Assembly: GCF_019175385.1 (NCBI RefSeq)
Contig: NC_083347.1
Location: 122,830,124 to 122,894,123 of the forward strand
Direction of reading: 5' to 3'
DNA: 64,000 bases
DNA from: Lycium barbarum
Lineage: Eukaryota; Streptophyta; Magnoliopsida; Solanales; Solanaceae
Shown: positions 1 to 10,871 of the stretch, one piece after another
Numbering within the stretch: position 1 is the stretch's first letter
Layout of the letters: each line of letters opens with the position of its first letter
Translations under genes and position numbers: made by a program
Notes under the pieces: generated by a model
What the model was told of the DNA's origin: nothing
What the model saw: only the letters and a program-made list of their open reading frames with translations
Databases searched by the model: none

Positions 1-480
1 TATTTATATGAACTGGAATGGAAGAAGTCGTCAAATCCCAAGTTCTGGTCGAAAATTGCTGAAAAACCTTCAGTGCGATCGCGCTACGTCACTGCGCGAT
101 CGCGTGGAATTACTTAATTTATTTAGCGCGATCGCGTGACAACATAGCGCGAACGCGTAAAGTCACGATCTTCCTTCAGCGCGGTCGCGTTTCGTTCCTA
201 CGCGAACGCGTTAACTTAATAACGCGCGTGGGCGCGGTCGCGTGTCCTTCATGCGCGAACGCGCAGAGCAATATTTTGCCAAAATTTCCAGAATGACCAG
301 TTTTCTTCCAGTGATCAACTTTTTCTACTCTTTTTCGCTTGTTTTCCACACTTAGGCTCTAGAGACCTCATATTACCTGAAACATGACAAAAACTACGTA
401 AAATAACATAGACTTGCTTAAAAACAAGTAAAACTTATAGCCGAAAAGCGTCGATTGTGGCGTAAAATCACGCCACATCA
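1..480 (-). repeat. 3' LTR of the LARD, truncated by window edge
   Basis: This matches 6770-7249 base for base over 480 nt except for three substitutions. In the minus-strand sense it begins with TGATGTGGCG at position 480. The window edge falls inside the TATA-like box, so roughly 800 bp of LTR lie outside the window. Confidence 0.92.
72..266. repeat. GCGNNCGCG palindrome array in the 3' LTR of the LARD
   Basis: Eight near-palindromes of the form GCG-NN-CGCG occur in about 200 bp. The arms are constant and the central dinucleotide varies (AT, AA, GT). The array sits in U3, upstream in the sense direction of the TATA-like box at the window edge. The second LTR carries the same array. Confidence 0.85.
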
Positions 481-495
481 ACACCCCCAACTTAA
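481..495 (-). other. Polypurine tract of the LARD
   Basis: On the minus strand the bases just before the 3' LTR read AAGTTGGGGGTGT, directly abutting the LTR start TGATGTGG. A G-rich purine run at this place is the expected primer for plus-strand DNA synthesis. Confidence 0.7.
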
Positions 496-1900
496 AGTAT
501 TTGCTTGTCCTCAAGCAAGCCATACAAACCACGACTCAATCTAACACCTAGATATTATAGAATAACAATGTCTACATTGGTTTTGACTTTGAACTACCGG
601 CATGCATGTTTTTCTTCCAAGGACCACCCCAATTTCTGTTTTAAAGCAACATACACAACTCAAGAACACTACGACTAACCATGAAGCTTCAATGAATGAC
701 ATCATATTATCGAACATATTATGGTGCACACAAACGCTACTTTAGGCTGTCACTTTATTTTGTTCAATTTTCATCCTTATGCACTCACATAGACCAAAGA
801 ATGTCCCAACACACATATATACGACAAGAATGGGACGAAGACGAAAGAGAAGAGAAAAACACTCACACTCACAAAGAAATTGATATCTACACATGCAAAT
901 ACCATAGGCTTGCCCTTATTTTCTATGTTCTCATCCTAGGCTCGTTCGGTTGTGATCACATTAGGACTTGTTTCGGCTTGTAATGCAGGTTTAGGGACGG
1001 GTCGGATAATTTTTGGATATTAGTGACTCACCCTCCTTGAACACTACAACATCTTGTCACCTTAATTCGCCTCTTTTCTTTTCACCCCTTTATTTTCTTT
1101 CAGTTTTCAACCTTGATGTGGTTTTACTCCTAACCAACTTACATTTTTTTTTTTTACAACAATTTTCTATTTTTTATATATATATATATATATATACGCA
1201 ACTGCCACATCGAATCTCCACTAGCAAACTCCACCACCCCCAACTTATGTTTTTAACATGTACTCCACATTTAGTTCACCCCCAACTTAGGCATTTTGCC
1301 TCATCTAAGGGAAACTAAGGGTATTTAACACTTTTGGTAAGGCTTATTTAGGCAAAGTGACTATTTCAACAAAGAAAGCCTAAGATCATCTCACAACCAA
1401 ACTAACTTTCGGATTTCATACAAGACCAACCGGGCAAGTTCTAGATTATACATGCATAAACAGAATCAAACTAACAACTCACACACACATCGGCATAAGG
1501 ACAATAATTTTTACACTTGTGACCTCCTAAGTAGTAATTCATCACACACAACACCCCAACAATAATAATGTCATATAAAGAATCAATCATGTCAGACAAT
1601 AACTGTTCTAAGTATGCATTTTTCAAAATTTCGAGGGGTCTAAAAATTTCAACAAAACACAATACATGCCATTAGTTACCAAGTAGTACCAAATAAAACA
1701 AAATTACTCTATTCAACCTAAGTAACATCCTAAACATGCCAGTTTCAACAAAATAAAACCCCTCTCAGGAAAAGAACTCTGGCAAAGAAAAGCCGAGGAG
1801 GTTCCTACCCCTAACTAAAAAACTTGCAGTGTCCTCACTGCAGTACATCAACACAGAAAAACTTTTTTTTTTTCATACCTCCTAGCACTGCGTGCTATGG
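496..1900. other. LARD 3' untranslated region, no gene seen
   Basis: AT-rich internal sequence between the transposon-domain ORF and the 3' LTR. It contains short T and A runs and an AT dinucleotide run at about 1176-1196. The short open frames here have no recognisable domains and I take them as chance. Confidence 0.6.
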
Positions 1901-3198
1901 TCATCTCTGCTCACCCTCTGAACTGGAGCTGCTGGGCTCTGGCAGGACAAAATCGTCCTCAGTTTCCTCCTCTTCATGTTGTGATCCGCATACACTCCTC
2001 AGAATGCTCATCATTTTGTTCAGAAATTTGCTTTGCTTCTTGGCGTGCTCTCTTGCCTTTTTCTGCCTCCTCTCTATTTTTCCCTGCTTTTCTTTGATAT
2101 GCTTCATGTCCTCCACCACACCTGCTAATGTTGGACCAATAGGAACAGAGGGAGCTGTAGATGTGCCTTCTCCATGTGGGCCCGAAGGGAGACTAGCCAC
2201 TAGCTGCTGAAGCCTATTGTCCACCCCATGGACCTGGGTGGAGATATATTGGAAAGGCCTGGCGGCTTCTTGCAGTGGTGGCAAGATTGGTATAGCCATG
2301 GGGGGGGGGGGGGGGCAGATGCCCCACCAATCGAATCTGATGCAGTAGATGTGAACTGCTGAAATGATGATGTTGCTATATCAATCTTCCTTTTCTTCTG
2401 TACATTACCAGGCCCTCTCTTTTTCAACGGATAAATCGGTCCAGCAGGCCCTTTTTCTCTGTCGCCTGGTCTTGTGGGCACTCCATCAGTGGAGCACAAG
2501 TAAGTGATCAATGATGGGAAGAATAAGCTCTTGGTCCGTTCAAGCACCACCTCCCGGATTTCCTGCATAATGAGCCTCCCCACGTCAACAGGCAATCCTT
2601 CCATCACAGCACAAATTACTTTAGCCCTCTCAAGTGGCACCTCTGAATCATGTTTTGAAGGCAGCACCCTGGATGTGACAATATCAAGCCAAGTTTTGGC
2701 TTCAGCGGTGAACTCTGCAGAGTCAATCCTTTTCTGCATTGTGTTTAGCCACTTTGGTTGTTCCCCACCGTGAAGGTGGGTCACAAACCATTGTTGCCGC
2801 AGGTTTTCGTACATCTGTGCCATCTCGCTGTTGTCACCATCCTGCAGATTATAATAGGCATTGATTCTTGAGGCATTGCACATGACATCCACACCTCTGA
2901 CTTTGACAATTGCCCTATGTGTAATGTCTGCCTCTGCAGCATTTGCGTAGAATTCCCGCACCAGGGTATGATTTGCCCTGATTAGTTCATCTGCAAAGCG
3001 TATCCAGCCGCTTGTTACCAACCTTCCATAGAACTCGGGAATCTTTTCTTCCAAACTTTCTGTTACAAAGCCCCTATCTTCAATGAAGCTCTTTCCCAGC
3101 AGTCTATCATATAGCTTCGAACATTTTGCTGACTGGAAGGTGGTGGTGTCATAATATTCAATCAAGGGTACTTGGGCAGCACTGGATGATGAAGCCAT
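1901..3198 (-). pseudogene. Plant transposon-domain protein of the LARD, frameshifted
   Basis: The start is the MASSSS methionine at 3198. The first roughly 290 residues form a globular region resembling the 'putative plant transposon protein' domain (PF20167, from memory) that recurs in plant LTR elements. Signs are the FYGRLVTSGWIRF segment, a conserved 'REFYANA' stretch and a later INAYYNL motif. A basic patch (KKRGPGNVQKKRKID) could be a nuclear signal. The frame then breaks at a run of 16 G (2300-2315). It resumes in another frame from about 2299 to 1901 with a lysine/glutamate-rich coiled-coil segment (KHIKEKQGKIERRQKK) and an acidic, serine-rich tail. Together this is one protein of about 430 residues with its frame lost at the homopolymer. 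Its biochemical role is unknown. A sequencing miscount of the G run could also explain the break. Confidence 0.7.
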
Positions 3199-3345
3199 GT
3201 TTTGAGTTTAAGTACCTACAAAACAAACACAATGCATATGAATACCTACAATGATGTATAATGAGGAGTTGGGTTAAGGACATTGGGCACCCAAGTTTTG
3301 AACAGCTCTGTGCGAGCATTCTGTTTGTGAACTGGGATTTTTCCT

Positions 3346-3492
3346 TCAGCGCGATCGCGTGACAAAGAGTCGCGATCGCGTCATTTTGAGAATGTTCTTC
3401 ACCGCGATCGCGGTTCAACACGACGCGATCGCGTAATTTTTAGCCATTATTCAGCTCGTTCGCGGCTTGTATTGGCGCGATCGCGCTGAATC
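3346..3492. repeat. Internal cluster of GCGATCGCG palindromes, first
   Basis: Five copies of GCGATCGCG, mostly within CGCGATCGCGT, lie in about 145 bp. They are in the internal domain rather than the LTR, and use the AT-centred form of the LTR motif. Confidence 0.85.
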
Positions 3493-3916
3493 GTTTCATA
3501 TTCTCCCAAGCATTTTCACAAACAGGTTATGGGCATCATTTTTGGGGCTTCAATTCAACGATTTTAAGCTTGTGTTTTGCCCAATTTTGTTTTTCTTATA
3601 TCAGCACCCAACACTCAACTCACATCACTCAACAACAAACAACAATTTATATAACAACAAATTCAACAATTTCATCATATATTCATGCTTAAACAAGTAA
3701 AAGAAAAACATTCTTTCACAATTTCTAACATGGAATGATGATAAAAACAACCCTATGAACAAGACAATGAAAGAATCACATACCTTGAAGTTGCAAGTTG
3801 AAGAATTTTTTCAAAAAAAATTAAAATTGTGTTTGAGAGAGAATTAGGGAAATGGGAGGAATATGGGAGGAAAAATGGGGGATTTTAACCCCCAGGTCTG
3901 TTTTTTAACTTAAAAA

Positions 3917-4031
3917 CGCGCCTCTGCGCGATCGCGTGGCGATGTGGCGCGATCGCGCAGAGTAAACTTACTCTTTTTTTTATTTTTTTATTTTAACGCG
4001 ATCGCGTGGGTTCTCGGCGCGATCGCGAAGG
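3917..4031. repeat. Internal cluster of GCGATCGCG palindromes, second
   Basis: Four copies of GCGATCGCG occur in about 115 bp, two on each side of a T-rich tract (3974-3993). The core motif is identical to that of the cluster at 3346-3492 and of the LTR arrays. Confidence 0.85.
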
Positions 4032-4282
4032 GATAAATTCGGCCCTGTTTTTCCAGATTCAGAAAATAAGCAGAAACCAGCAGCTACTGATTTGTGGCTG
4101 TTCTGAAAACTCAACCTATTAAAAAAATTTCCAAAAATTGTGAAATTTTGCAGATTAGTCACAAATCATAAACTAAACAATTCTAAAAAATAAAATTTCA
4201 AAAATGATTAAAAATTTTAAAAACGATGGGTTGCCTCCCACCAAGCGCTTAAGTTAACGTCGCGGCACGACGGATACCAACT

Positions 4283-5824
4283 TTACCGCTTTTCTCGCCA
4301 TTTAGAGCATATGAATTTGCGCCCCAACTTTGAATCAAGATTCCGGTGATGCTCATGAGGCGGTGGAAAAAAAATAAAGAGGCCAACTCTCGGATGTCGC
4401 ATTTTGCACTTTTTGGCCTTTGAGTGAGGAATGCCATTTTGTCTTCTTGGCATAGCAAACTTCAAAATAAAAACGCTTTCTTCGTCGTATCCACAATTCT
4501 CCATTGGCTTGTTTGGTTCAACTTCCATATCATCACTCAAGCACAACGTTGAAAAATGGTTCGAATGTGGTCCAACGCGCTCAAATTTCAAATTTGCATG
4601 AATTTTGACATTCTTACCCATAAATGAACTAGAGTCTTCAAAAAAGATTTCATGAACTTTTTTATGCAACTCTAGTATCATTTCTTCAATCTCGGCATCA
4701 TTCACTATTTTAGGATTTGTTGGTTGGTAATTTATCATTTGCTCTTGAAAATCAATAGCGACCACTTCTTCATTGGAAACCAACTTAAAACTACTATCCA
4801 TGGCCTTTTGATATTGAGCGTTGCATTCCTCAATCTTTGCATTCAATTCGGCTTCCAATTTTTGGATAGCAATTTCAAGTGACTCCATTTCTTGACTTTG
4901 CTCAACATGCATTTTTAGATATTCTTCCATCATCCGTGAAAAGCCTTCACGGTGATTTACATAGGCTTCAAGTTGTTGAGCTTGATTCATTAGCCAATCT
5001 TGGCTCAAAATTTCCTCTTTGTCAAGTTTTTCTTCATGGTGAGAATCGTCCAAAGCTTGTAAAAATCCTAACATGGTGAAATCCATGTTTTGGATAGTTT
5101 CATCATCTCCATGTTGAACTACTTCCCACCAATTGGCCACAATCTTCCCATATTTTTCATTTCTCGCCATAATGCCATTCAACATTTCCTCAATTTTCTC
5201 TTTTCGAGAATTGGAGATTACTTCTTCATGACTTAGCTCATTTTCTTCAAGTTGAACCGTTTATTCAATTTCACAACTCTCGTCATGGTCACAAGAATTT
5301 TCGGGTTCATCTTGTAAACTTGAAATCTCTTCTTCAACCATTTCATTTTGAGGAGTCGACACTTCCATGACAATTGAGGAATTTGCATCCTCAAATGAAT
5401 CATTCAATCTTTTTATGGCTTCTCCATTTTCTAAAACGGATTGTTGGAGGAGCTTTCGTTCTTCCTCCATTTTAGCTTCTCGATCTAAGTATGTTTGGAG
5501 CATTGCCATAATGCCTTCATGTCCGACACTTTGTCCTTCATTTGTCATGTTGTTGTCCCTGTCAAACTCAAAAGCATGCCTAGCATTTTCGTTAGAACAA
5601 CTAGGGGGAGGGGAAACAAAATAATTGGGACAATCACCCCAATGTCCACCTTGACCACCACATATATTACAAACACTCTCATCATAGGATTGAGACGGTG
5701 CACACATCTCTCTCCCGGGAGCATATTCACAATCTTGCCAAAAGTGGGGTCCTCCACAATATGGACATGGGTCATCAAAATATGGATTACAACCATCAAA
5801 CCCATTTTCATTCGAAGATGCCAT
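4283..5824 (-). pseudogene. Zinc-knuckle / coiled-coil Gag-like protein of the LARD, one in-frame stop
   Basis: Translation starts at the MASSNENG methionine (5824) rather than an upstream in-frame ATG, because it directly precedes the conserved-looking coding part. Two cysteine/histidine knuckles are visible: C20, C23, H27, C32 and C52, C55, H61, C65. Both are variants of the retroviral CCHC spacing. A long glutamate/lysine-rich region predicted to be coiled coil follows. Codon 188 (5261-5263) is TAA, and the same frame continues uninterrupted from there to 4283. The two pieces, 187 and about 325 residues, are therefore one protein of about 513 residues split by one nonsense change. It lies first after the primer-binding site, where Gag is normally encoded. 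Nucleic-acid packaging is a reasonable guess from position and knuckles. I do not recognise a classical gag capsid domain. Confidence 0.65.
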
Positions 5825-5943
5825 TTTTTTTAATTTTTTTTTTAAATAAATATAAAACACAGAAAACAACTACACAAATATTTACGGGTTCGGTTCAAAG
5901 CAAGTTAGCTTATTTCCTAGATTAGCCAAAATACACCAATTGT

Positions 5944-5961
5944 TCCCCGGCAACGGCGCCA
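5944..5961 (-). other. Primer-binding site matching tRNA-Asp
   Basis: The plus strand reads TCCCCGGCAACGGCGCCA, which equals the 3' end of plant tRNA-Asp including CCA. The minus strand (element sense) is thus its complement, five bases from the end of the 5' LTR. Athila-type Ty3/gypsy elements use this primer. Confidence 0.88.
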
Positions 5962-6768
5962 TTTTTTGATAACGTCCAAATCCACCCTATTAATTAGAAT
6001 GGGCACGGTCGTATGCAAATATAATTTACCCAACTATGAGTCGGGGTCGAATCCCACAGAGAACAATATGTAGGTGATTTAAGCAGATTAGGAATTATCA
6101 CTAACAATAGCTATGCCCGAACGCATCAATGGTGGTTTTTGATAAGGTTTTTATAAAATATGGAAATATAAATTCTAATCTAGAAAGCAAGTAAATTGAT
6201 CAATGGCAACAAGAATAGAAGGAGGGAAACTACTTCTCAAGTAACGATCCAATCTATTTCACGAATTGTAAATAATAGCAAGTTTATGTTATTTAGCCTC
6301 GGATAATGACTCTAAATTAACTTCTTCCGAAGATTAACTAGACTACCCAATTGAAGATCCCTTAAGCAATTAGGAGCATTAAGAACACCCGAATATGGCT
6401 ACAATTGGTATTGCCTATTCCTAGGTCAATTTCCATTAGATGAGGGTTAACGCCCCAAATTCATGTTAATTATCCTATCCCAACTCCGTTTTTCCTCTTC
6501 CGAGTTTCAAACAAAGTAAATGGGCGAGTTCAAAGGTTAGCTAATCCCTTGAAAACATTCAAGAACAAGAATAATTAAAATAGCAAAAACTTACTTGATT
6601 AAGAACAATGCAAATGAATAAATAAGCACAACAAGAGTGTCAATCTTAATTATCACCAAGAGATTTCCATCAACAAGGATTAAAAAGAAGAAAGAATAAT
6701 TTTTGTAGAAACCCTAGCTTCCAACTTGTGGGAGCTGCCAAAGATCTCTGATGTTTTGCCCTAATTTT

Positions 6769-6777
6769 CTATTTATA
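6769..6777 (-). promoter_or_regulatory. TATA-like box of the LARD LTR
   Basis: The minus strand reads TATAAATAG, a good plant TATA box. It lies about 64 bp downstream, in sense, of the last palindrome of the LTR array. Confidence 0.6.
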
Positions 6778-6840
6778 TGAACTGGAATGGAAGAAGTCGT
6801 CAAATCCCAAGTTCTGGTTGAAAATTGCTGAAAAACCTTC

Positions 6841-7035
6841 AGTGCGATCGCGCCACGTCACTGCGCGATCGCGTGGAATTACTTAATTTATTTAGCGCGA
6901 TCGCGTGACAACATAGCGCGAACGCGTAAAGTCACGATCTTCCTTCAGCGCGGTCGCGTTTCGTTCCTACGCGAACGCGTTAACTTAATAACGCGCGTGG
7001 GCGCGGTCGCGTGTCCTTCATGCGCGAACGCGCAG
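6841..7035. repeat. GCGNNCGCG palindrome array in the 5' LTR of the LARD
   Basis: Eight copies of GCG-NN-CGCG, with centres AT, AT, AT, AA, GT, AA, GT, AA in plus-strand order. The arms do not vary. It is 208-408 bp inside the sense start of the LTR, directly upstream of the TATA-like box. Confidence 0.88.
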
Positions 7036-7249
7036 AGCAATATTTTGCCAAAATTTCCAGAATGACCAGTTTTCTTCCAGTGATCAACTTTTTCTACTCT
7101 TTTTCGCTTGTTTTCCACACTTAGGCTCTAGGGACCTCATATTACCTGAAACATGACAAAAACTACGTAAAATAACATAGACTTGCTTAAAAACAAGTAA
7201 AACTTATAGCCGAAAAGCGTCGATTGTGGCGTAAAATCACGCCACATCA

Positions 7250-7292
7250 GTTAGCAAGGGTACCCGTCGCGGTCCCTAGCCGGGTCGTGACA
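7250..7292 (+). repeat. 43-bp scrap of a Tekay LTR end
   Basis: These 43 bases match the last bases of the Tekay LTRs in this window in plus orientation, ending GGGTCGTGACA. They sit between the LARD and the cut end of a minus-strand pol gene, so they are inverted relative to that element. No primer-binding site follows. Confidence 0.8.
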
Positions 7293-10200
7293 ATCTATCA
7301 GGACAATCTTTGTGGGATCTCCAACACACTTGCGGAGCATCGAAACATGAAAGACTGGATGGATTGATTCAAGCTCTGAAGACAACTCTAATTCATAGGC
7401 TACCTATCCCACCTTGCGGATGATTTTGTAGGGTCCGATATACCTCGGACTTAACTTCCCTTTCTTGCCAAATCTCGTCACCCCCTTCATTGCCGACACT
7501 TTCAAGAACACCCAATCATGAATTTGAAACTCCAAATCTCGTCGGCGGTTGTCTGCATAGGACTTTTGGCGACTTTGGGCTGTCAACAACCGATCTCGAA
7601 TCACCTTGACCTTTTCTATTGCTTGATGGACCAATTCAGGGCCCACTAATTGTGCTTCTCCTACTTCGAACCATCCGATTGGAGATATACATTTCCTTCC
7701 ATATAACGCTTCGTATAGAGCCATTTGTATACTAGAATGATAGCTGTTGTTATATGAAAATTCAATGAGGGGTAAATGATCATCCCAACTTCCACCAAAA
7801 TCTAACACACACACCCGGAGAATATCTTCTAAGGTTTGAATGGTACGCTCGGCTTGCCCATCAGTCTGTGGATGAAATGCTGTGCTAAATTTCACTTGCG
7901 TGCCCAAACCTTCTTGAAAAGACTTCCAGAACTTAGCTGTAAACTGTGCTCCCCTGTCTGTGATAATAGACAATGGTATAACATGGAGCCGCACGATTTC
8001 CTTGAGATATAGCCTTGCATAGTCCTTTGTTGCGTACGTCGTTTTGACTGGTAGAAAATGGGCTGCTTTCGTCAATCTATCCACGATCACCCATATCGAA
8101 TCATAATTACCCCGAGAGCGAGGTAATCCCACAATGAAATCCATGTTGATCACTTCCCGTTTCCAAGTAGGTATTTCTATAGCCTGCAATAAGCCTCCTG
8201 GCTTCTGATGCTCAACTTTCACTTGTTGGCAATTTGGGCATTGAGCTACGAATTCCGCTATATCCCTTTTCATACCATCCCACCAATACATTATCTTTAG
8301 ATCATGATACATTTTGGTCGCACCTGGGTGAATAGAATACCGAGTACAATGTGTTTCTGCTAAGATTCGTCGGCGCAGGTCCGCCACATTCGGCACGTAT
8401 AATCTCCCTCGGTATCTAAGAACCCCATCACTAGAAACTTCAAACGAAGAGTTTTCTTTTCCATGAGATACGTCTCTATAATGACATAACTGAGGATCTT
8501 CGCGTTGCCGTTCTTTCACTTCCATAACCAAGGACAAAACTGTAGAATCTTTGATACTAGTACCTGCCTCACCCGCATCAAGCACACGCACTCCAAGATT
8601 AGCCAACCGATGTTTTTCTTGAACCATTTCTCTCCTTTCCGGAGGGACTTCACATAAACTGCCCATCGATCGGCGGCTAAGTGCATCGGCTACTACATTG
8701 GCCTTCCTGGGGTGGTACAAAATGTCAACATCATAATCTTTTAATAGTTCTAACCACCGCCTCTGTCGCAGATTCAATTCCTTTTGCTTGAAAATGTACT
8801 GGAGGCTTTTGTGATCTGTATAGATATCCACGTGCACACCATACAAGTAATGTCTCCACATTTTTAAGGCATGAATGACTGCAGCCAATTCGAGATTACG
8901 TGTTGGGTAATTCTTTTCATGTTTCCGCAATTGTCTCGAAGCGTATGCAATAACCTTACCATGCTGCATCAATACACATCCTAATCCGACACCCGAAGCA
9001 TCGCAATACACCACGTAACCATCTGATCCTTCTGGAAGTGTTAAAACTGGAGTTGAGGTTAACCTGCCTTTCAACTCTTGGAAACTACGCTCACAAGTGC
9101 CGTTCCACTGGAATTTAGCCGCCTTCTGGGTTAGTTTTGTCAATGGGGCCGAGATAGATGAAAATCCATCTACAAACCTCCTATAATAGCCTGCCAAACC
9201 CAGGAAACTACGAACTTCTGTGGGCGTCGTGGGCCTTGGCCAAGTTTTCACCGCTTCAATTTTTTGAGTATCAACTCGAATACCATCGTCGGAAATAACA
9301 TGGCCTAGAAATGTTATCGAATTCAGCCAGAACTCGCACTTTGAAAATTTCGCATATAACTCCCGGGCTCGAAGAATGCCTAGAACAATCCTCAAATGAT
9401 CTGCATGTTCCGATTCTGTGCGAGAATACACCAGAATATCATCGATAAATACGATCACAAACATATCCAAGAGAGGCCTGAATATGTTGTTCATCAAATT
9501 CATAAATACAACCGGGGCATTAGTCAACCCGAATGACATCACTCGAAATTCATAGTGGCCATATCTCGTTCTGAAAGCCGTTTTAGGGATATCCGCTTCT
9601 CTAACTCTCACCTGATGGTAGCCCGACCTCAAATCTATCTTGGAAAACCACTTGGCACCTTGCAATTGATCGAACAAATCATCAATCCTTGGGAGAGGAT
9701 ATCTGTTCTTTATTGTCACCTTGTTCAATTGCCTATAGTCAATACACATTCGTAGAGTGCCGTCTTTCTTTCTCACAAACAAGACCGGTGCTCCCCACGA
9801 TGACGAACTGGGTCTAATGAATCCCTTCTCGAGCAAGTCCTTCAACTGTACCTTTAGTTCTTTCAATTCTGCCGGAGCCATCCGATAAGGAGGAATAGAA
9901 ATAGGCTTTGTGTCCGGCAACACATCAATAGCGAACTCAATTTCTCTTTCTGGTGGAAGACCTGGAAGTTCATCCGGAAACACATCTGGGAATTCATTCA
10001 CCACCGGAACTGACTGAAAAGTTGGCGGCTCTGCCGCAGTGTCATGAACCCGAACTAAATGATAAATATAGCCCTTCGCTATCATTTTTCTCGCCTTGAG
10101 GTAGGAAATAAACCTACCCTTCGGCGATGCTGCATTACCCTTCCATTCAAGCACGGGCTCTCCCGGAAATTGGAATTGAACCATTTTTGTCCGGAAATCA

Positions 10201-10871
10201 ACATTTGCATAACACGATGCCAACCAATCCATACCCATGATTATATCGAAGTCAACCATTTCTAGCTCAATCAAATTAGCTTGGGTCTGACGATCACATA
10301 TCACAATAATACAATTTCTGTATACCCGTCTTGCTATCACGGGTTCACCAACCGGAGTAAGTACCTCAAAGGGTTTAATGGACTCGGGTTTCACCCCAAC
10401 ACAACCGGCAACATATGGAGTAATATAAGAAAATGTAGAACCCGGATCTATCAATGCATACACATCACGGGAGAATATAGACAATATACCTGTGACAACG
10501 TCTGGGGAAGACTCCAGATCCTGTCGTCCCGCTAGAGCATATACACGAGGCTGAACAACACCTGTAGTGGATGCCCCCCCTCTACCTCTGCCTCTGTCTG
10601 TTGTCATCTGGGGAGTCAGTGTTATCTGGCGTGCTGATAAAGAACCCATTGCTGAACCTGTGGGCTGAGTCCCAGCCTTATCTCTCGCTGAGGGGCAGTC
10701 CCTCATCATGTGACCGACTTGCCTGCAGGTATAGCAAACATCCGACCCTAGGCGACACTGTCCCGAATGCAGCCTACCGCACTGATTACACCATGGTACT
10801 GGGGGCCTCTGCTGACCTTGATCTCTCCTGGACTGAGAATCTGAGGCTCTCGAACTCTGTCCCTGACCCGG
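7293..10871 (-). pseudogene. E1 pol: protease, reverse transcriptase, RNase H, integrase (truncated)
   Basis: The frame is open from 10871 down to a TAG at 7404-7406. Order of domains: end of Gag zinc knuckle; aspartic protease with DPGST; reverse transcriptase with the FIDDILVYS catalytic motif; RNase H beginning [11 protein letters not shown]; integrase with an HHCC finger and a DDE core, ending in the DGQAERTIQ glutamate. It ends in the [10 protein letters not shown] segment that precedes the chromodomain. The TAG replaces a CAG glutamine present in the other copies, and the DNA is cut at 7293, so the chromodomain is absent. Such polyproteins copy the element RNA into DNA and insert it. 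This copy cannot make the full protein. No frameshift is visible inside the 1101-residue open part. Confidence 0.88.

Larger units (their letters stand above)
3199..4282. other. Spacer between LARD reading frames
   Basis: No gene is supported here. The stretch is AT-rich and holds two clusters of GCGATCGCG palindromes, listed separately, flanking about 400 bp of A/C-rich sequence (3600-3720). Confidence 0.6.
1..7249 (-). mobile_element. Pol-less LTR retrotransposon (LARD / gag-only type), nearly complete
   Basis: The element reads on the minus strand. Its 5' LTR is on the right (5967-7249) and its 3' LTR is on the left (1-480, cut by the window edge). Both LTRs end in TG..CA in the sense orientation. 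A tRNA-Asp primer-binding site lies next to the 5' LTR and a purine tract next to the 3' LTR. The internal part (481-5966) encodes no protease, reverse transcriptase, RNase H or integrase. It holds two reading frames, a zinc-knuckle/coiled-coil protein and a plant transposon-domain protein, each broken once. The two LTR copies differ at only 3 of 480 compared bases, so the insertion is recent although the ORFs are broken. It would need another element's enzymes to move. The primer site and purine tract recall the Athila group of Ty3/gypsy, which is an inference. Confidence 0.85.
5967..7249 (-). repeat. 5' LTR of the LARD, full length
   Basis: The LTR is 1283 bp. In the sense orientation it starts TGATGTGG at 7249 and ends CGTTATCA at 5967. 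The right boundary is fixed by the point where identity with the left copy stops. U3 carries a palindrome array, followed by a TATA-like box at 6769-6777. Confidence 0.92.

Noticed and set aside
3346..4031. GCGATCGC motif resembles the HIP1 repeat of cyanobacteria, hinting at contamination
   Set aside because: The motif lies inside a plant-type LTR element with tRNA-Asp primer site and is confined to LTR and spacer arrays, so it is part of the element.
10281..10535. Plus-strand frames opposite E1 and E3 pol
   Set aside because: Antisense shadows of the retrotransposon polyprotein without independent support.
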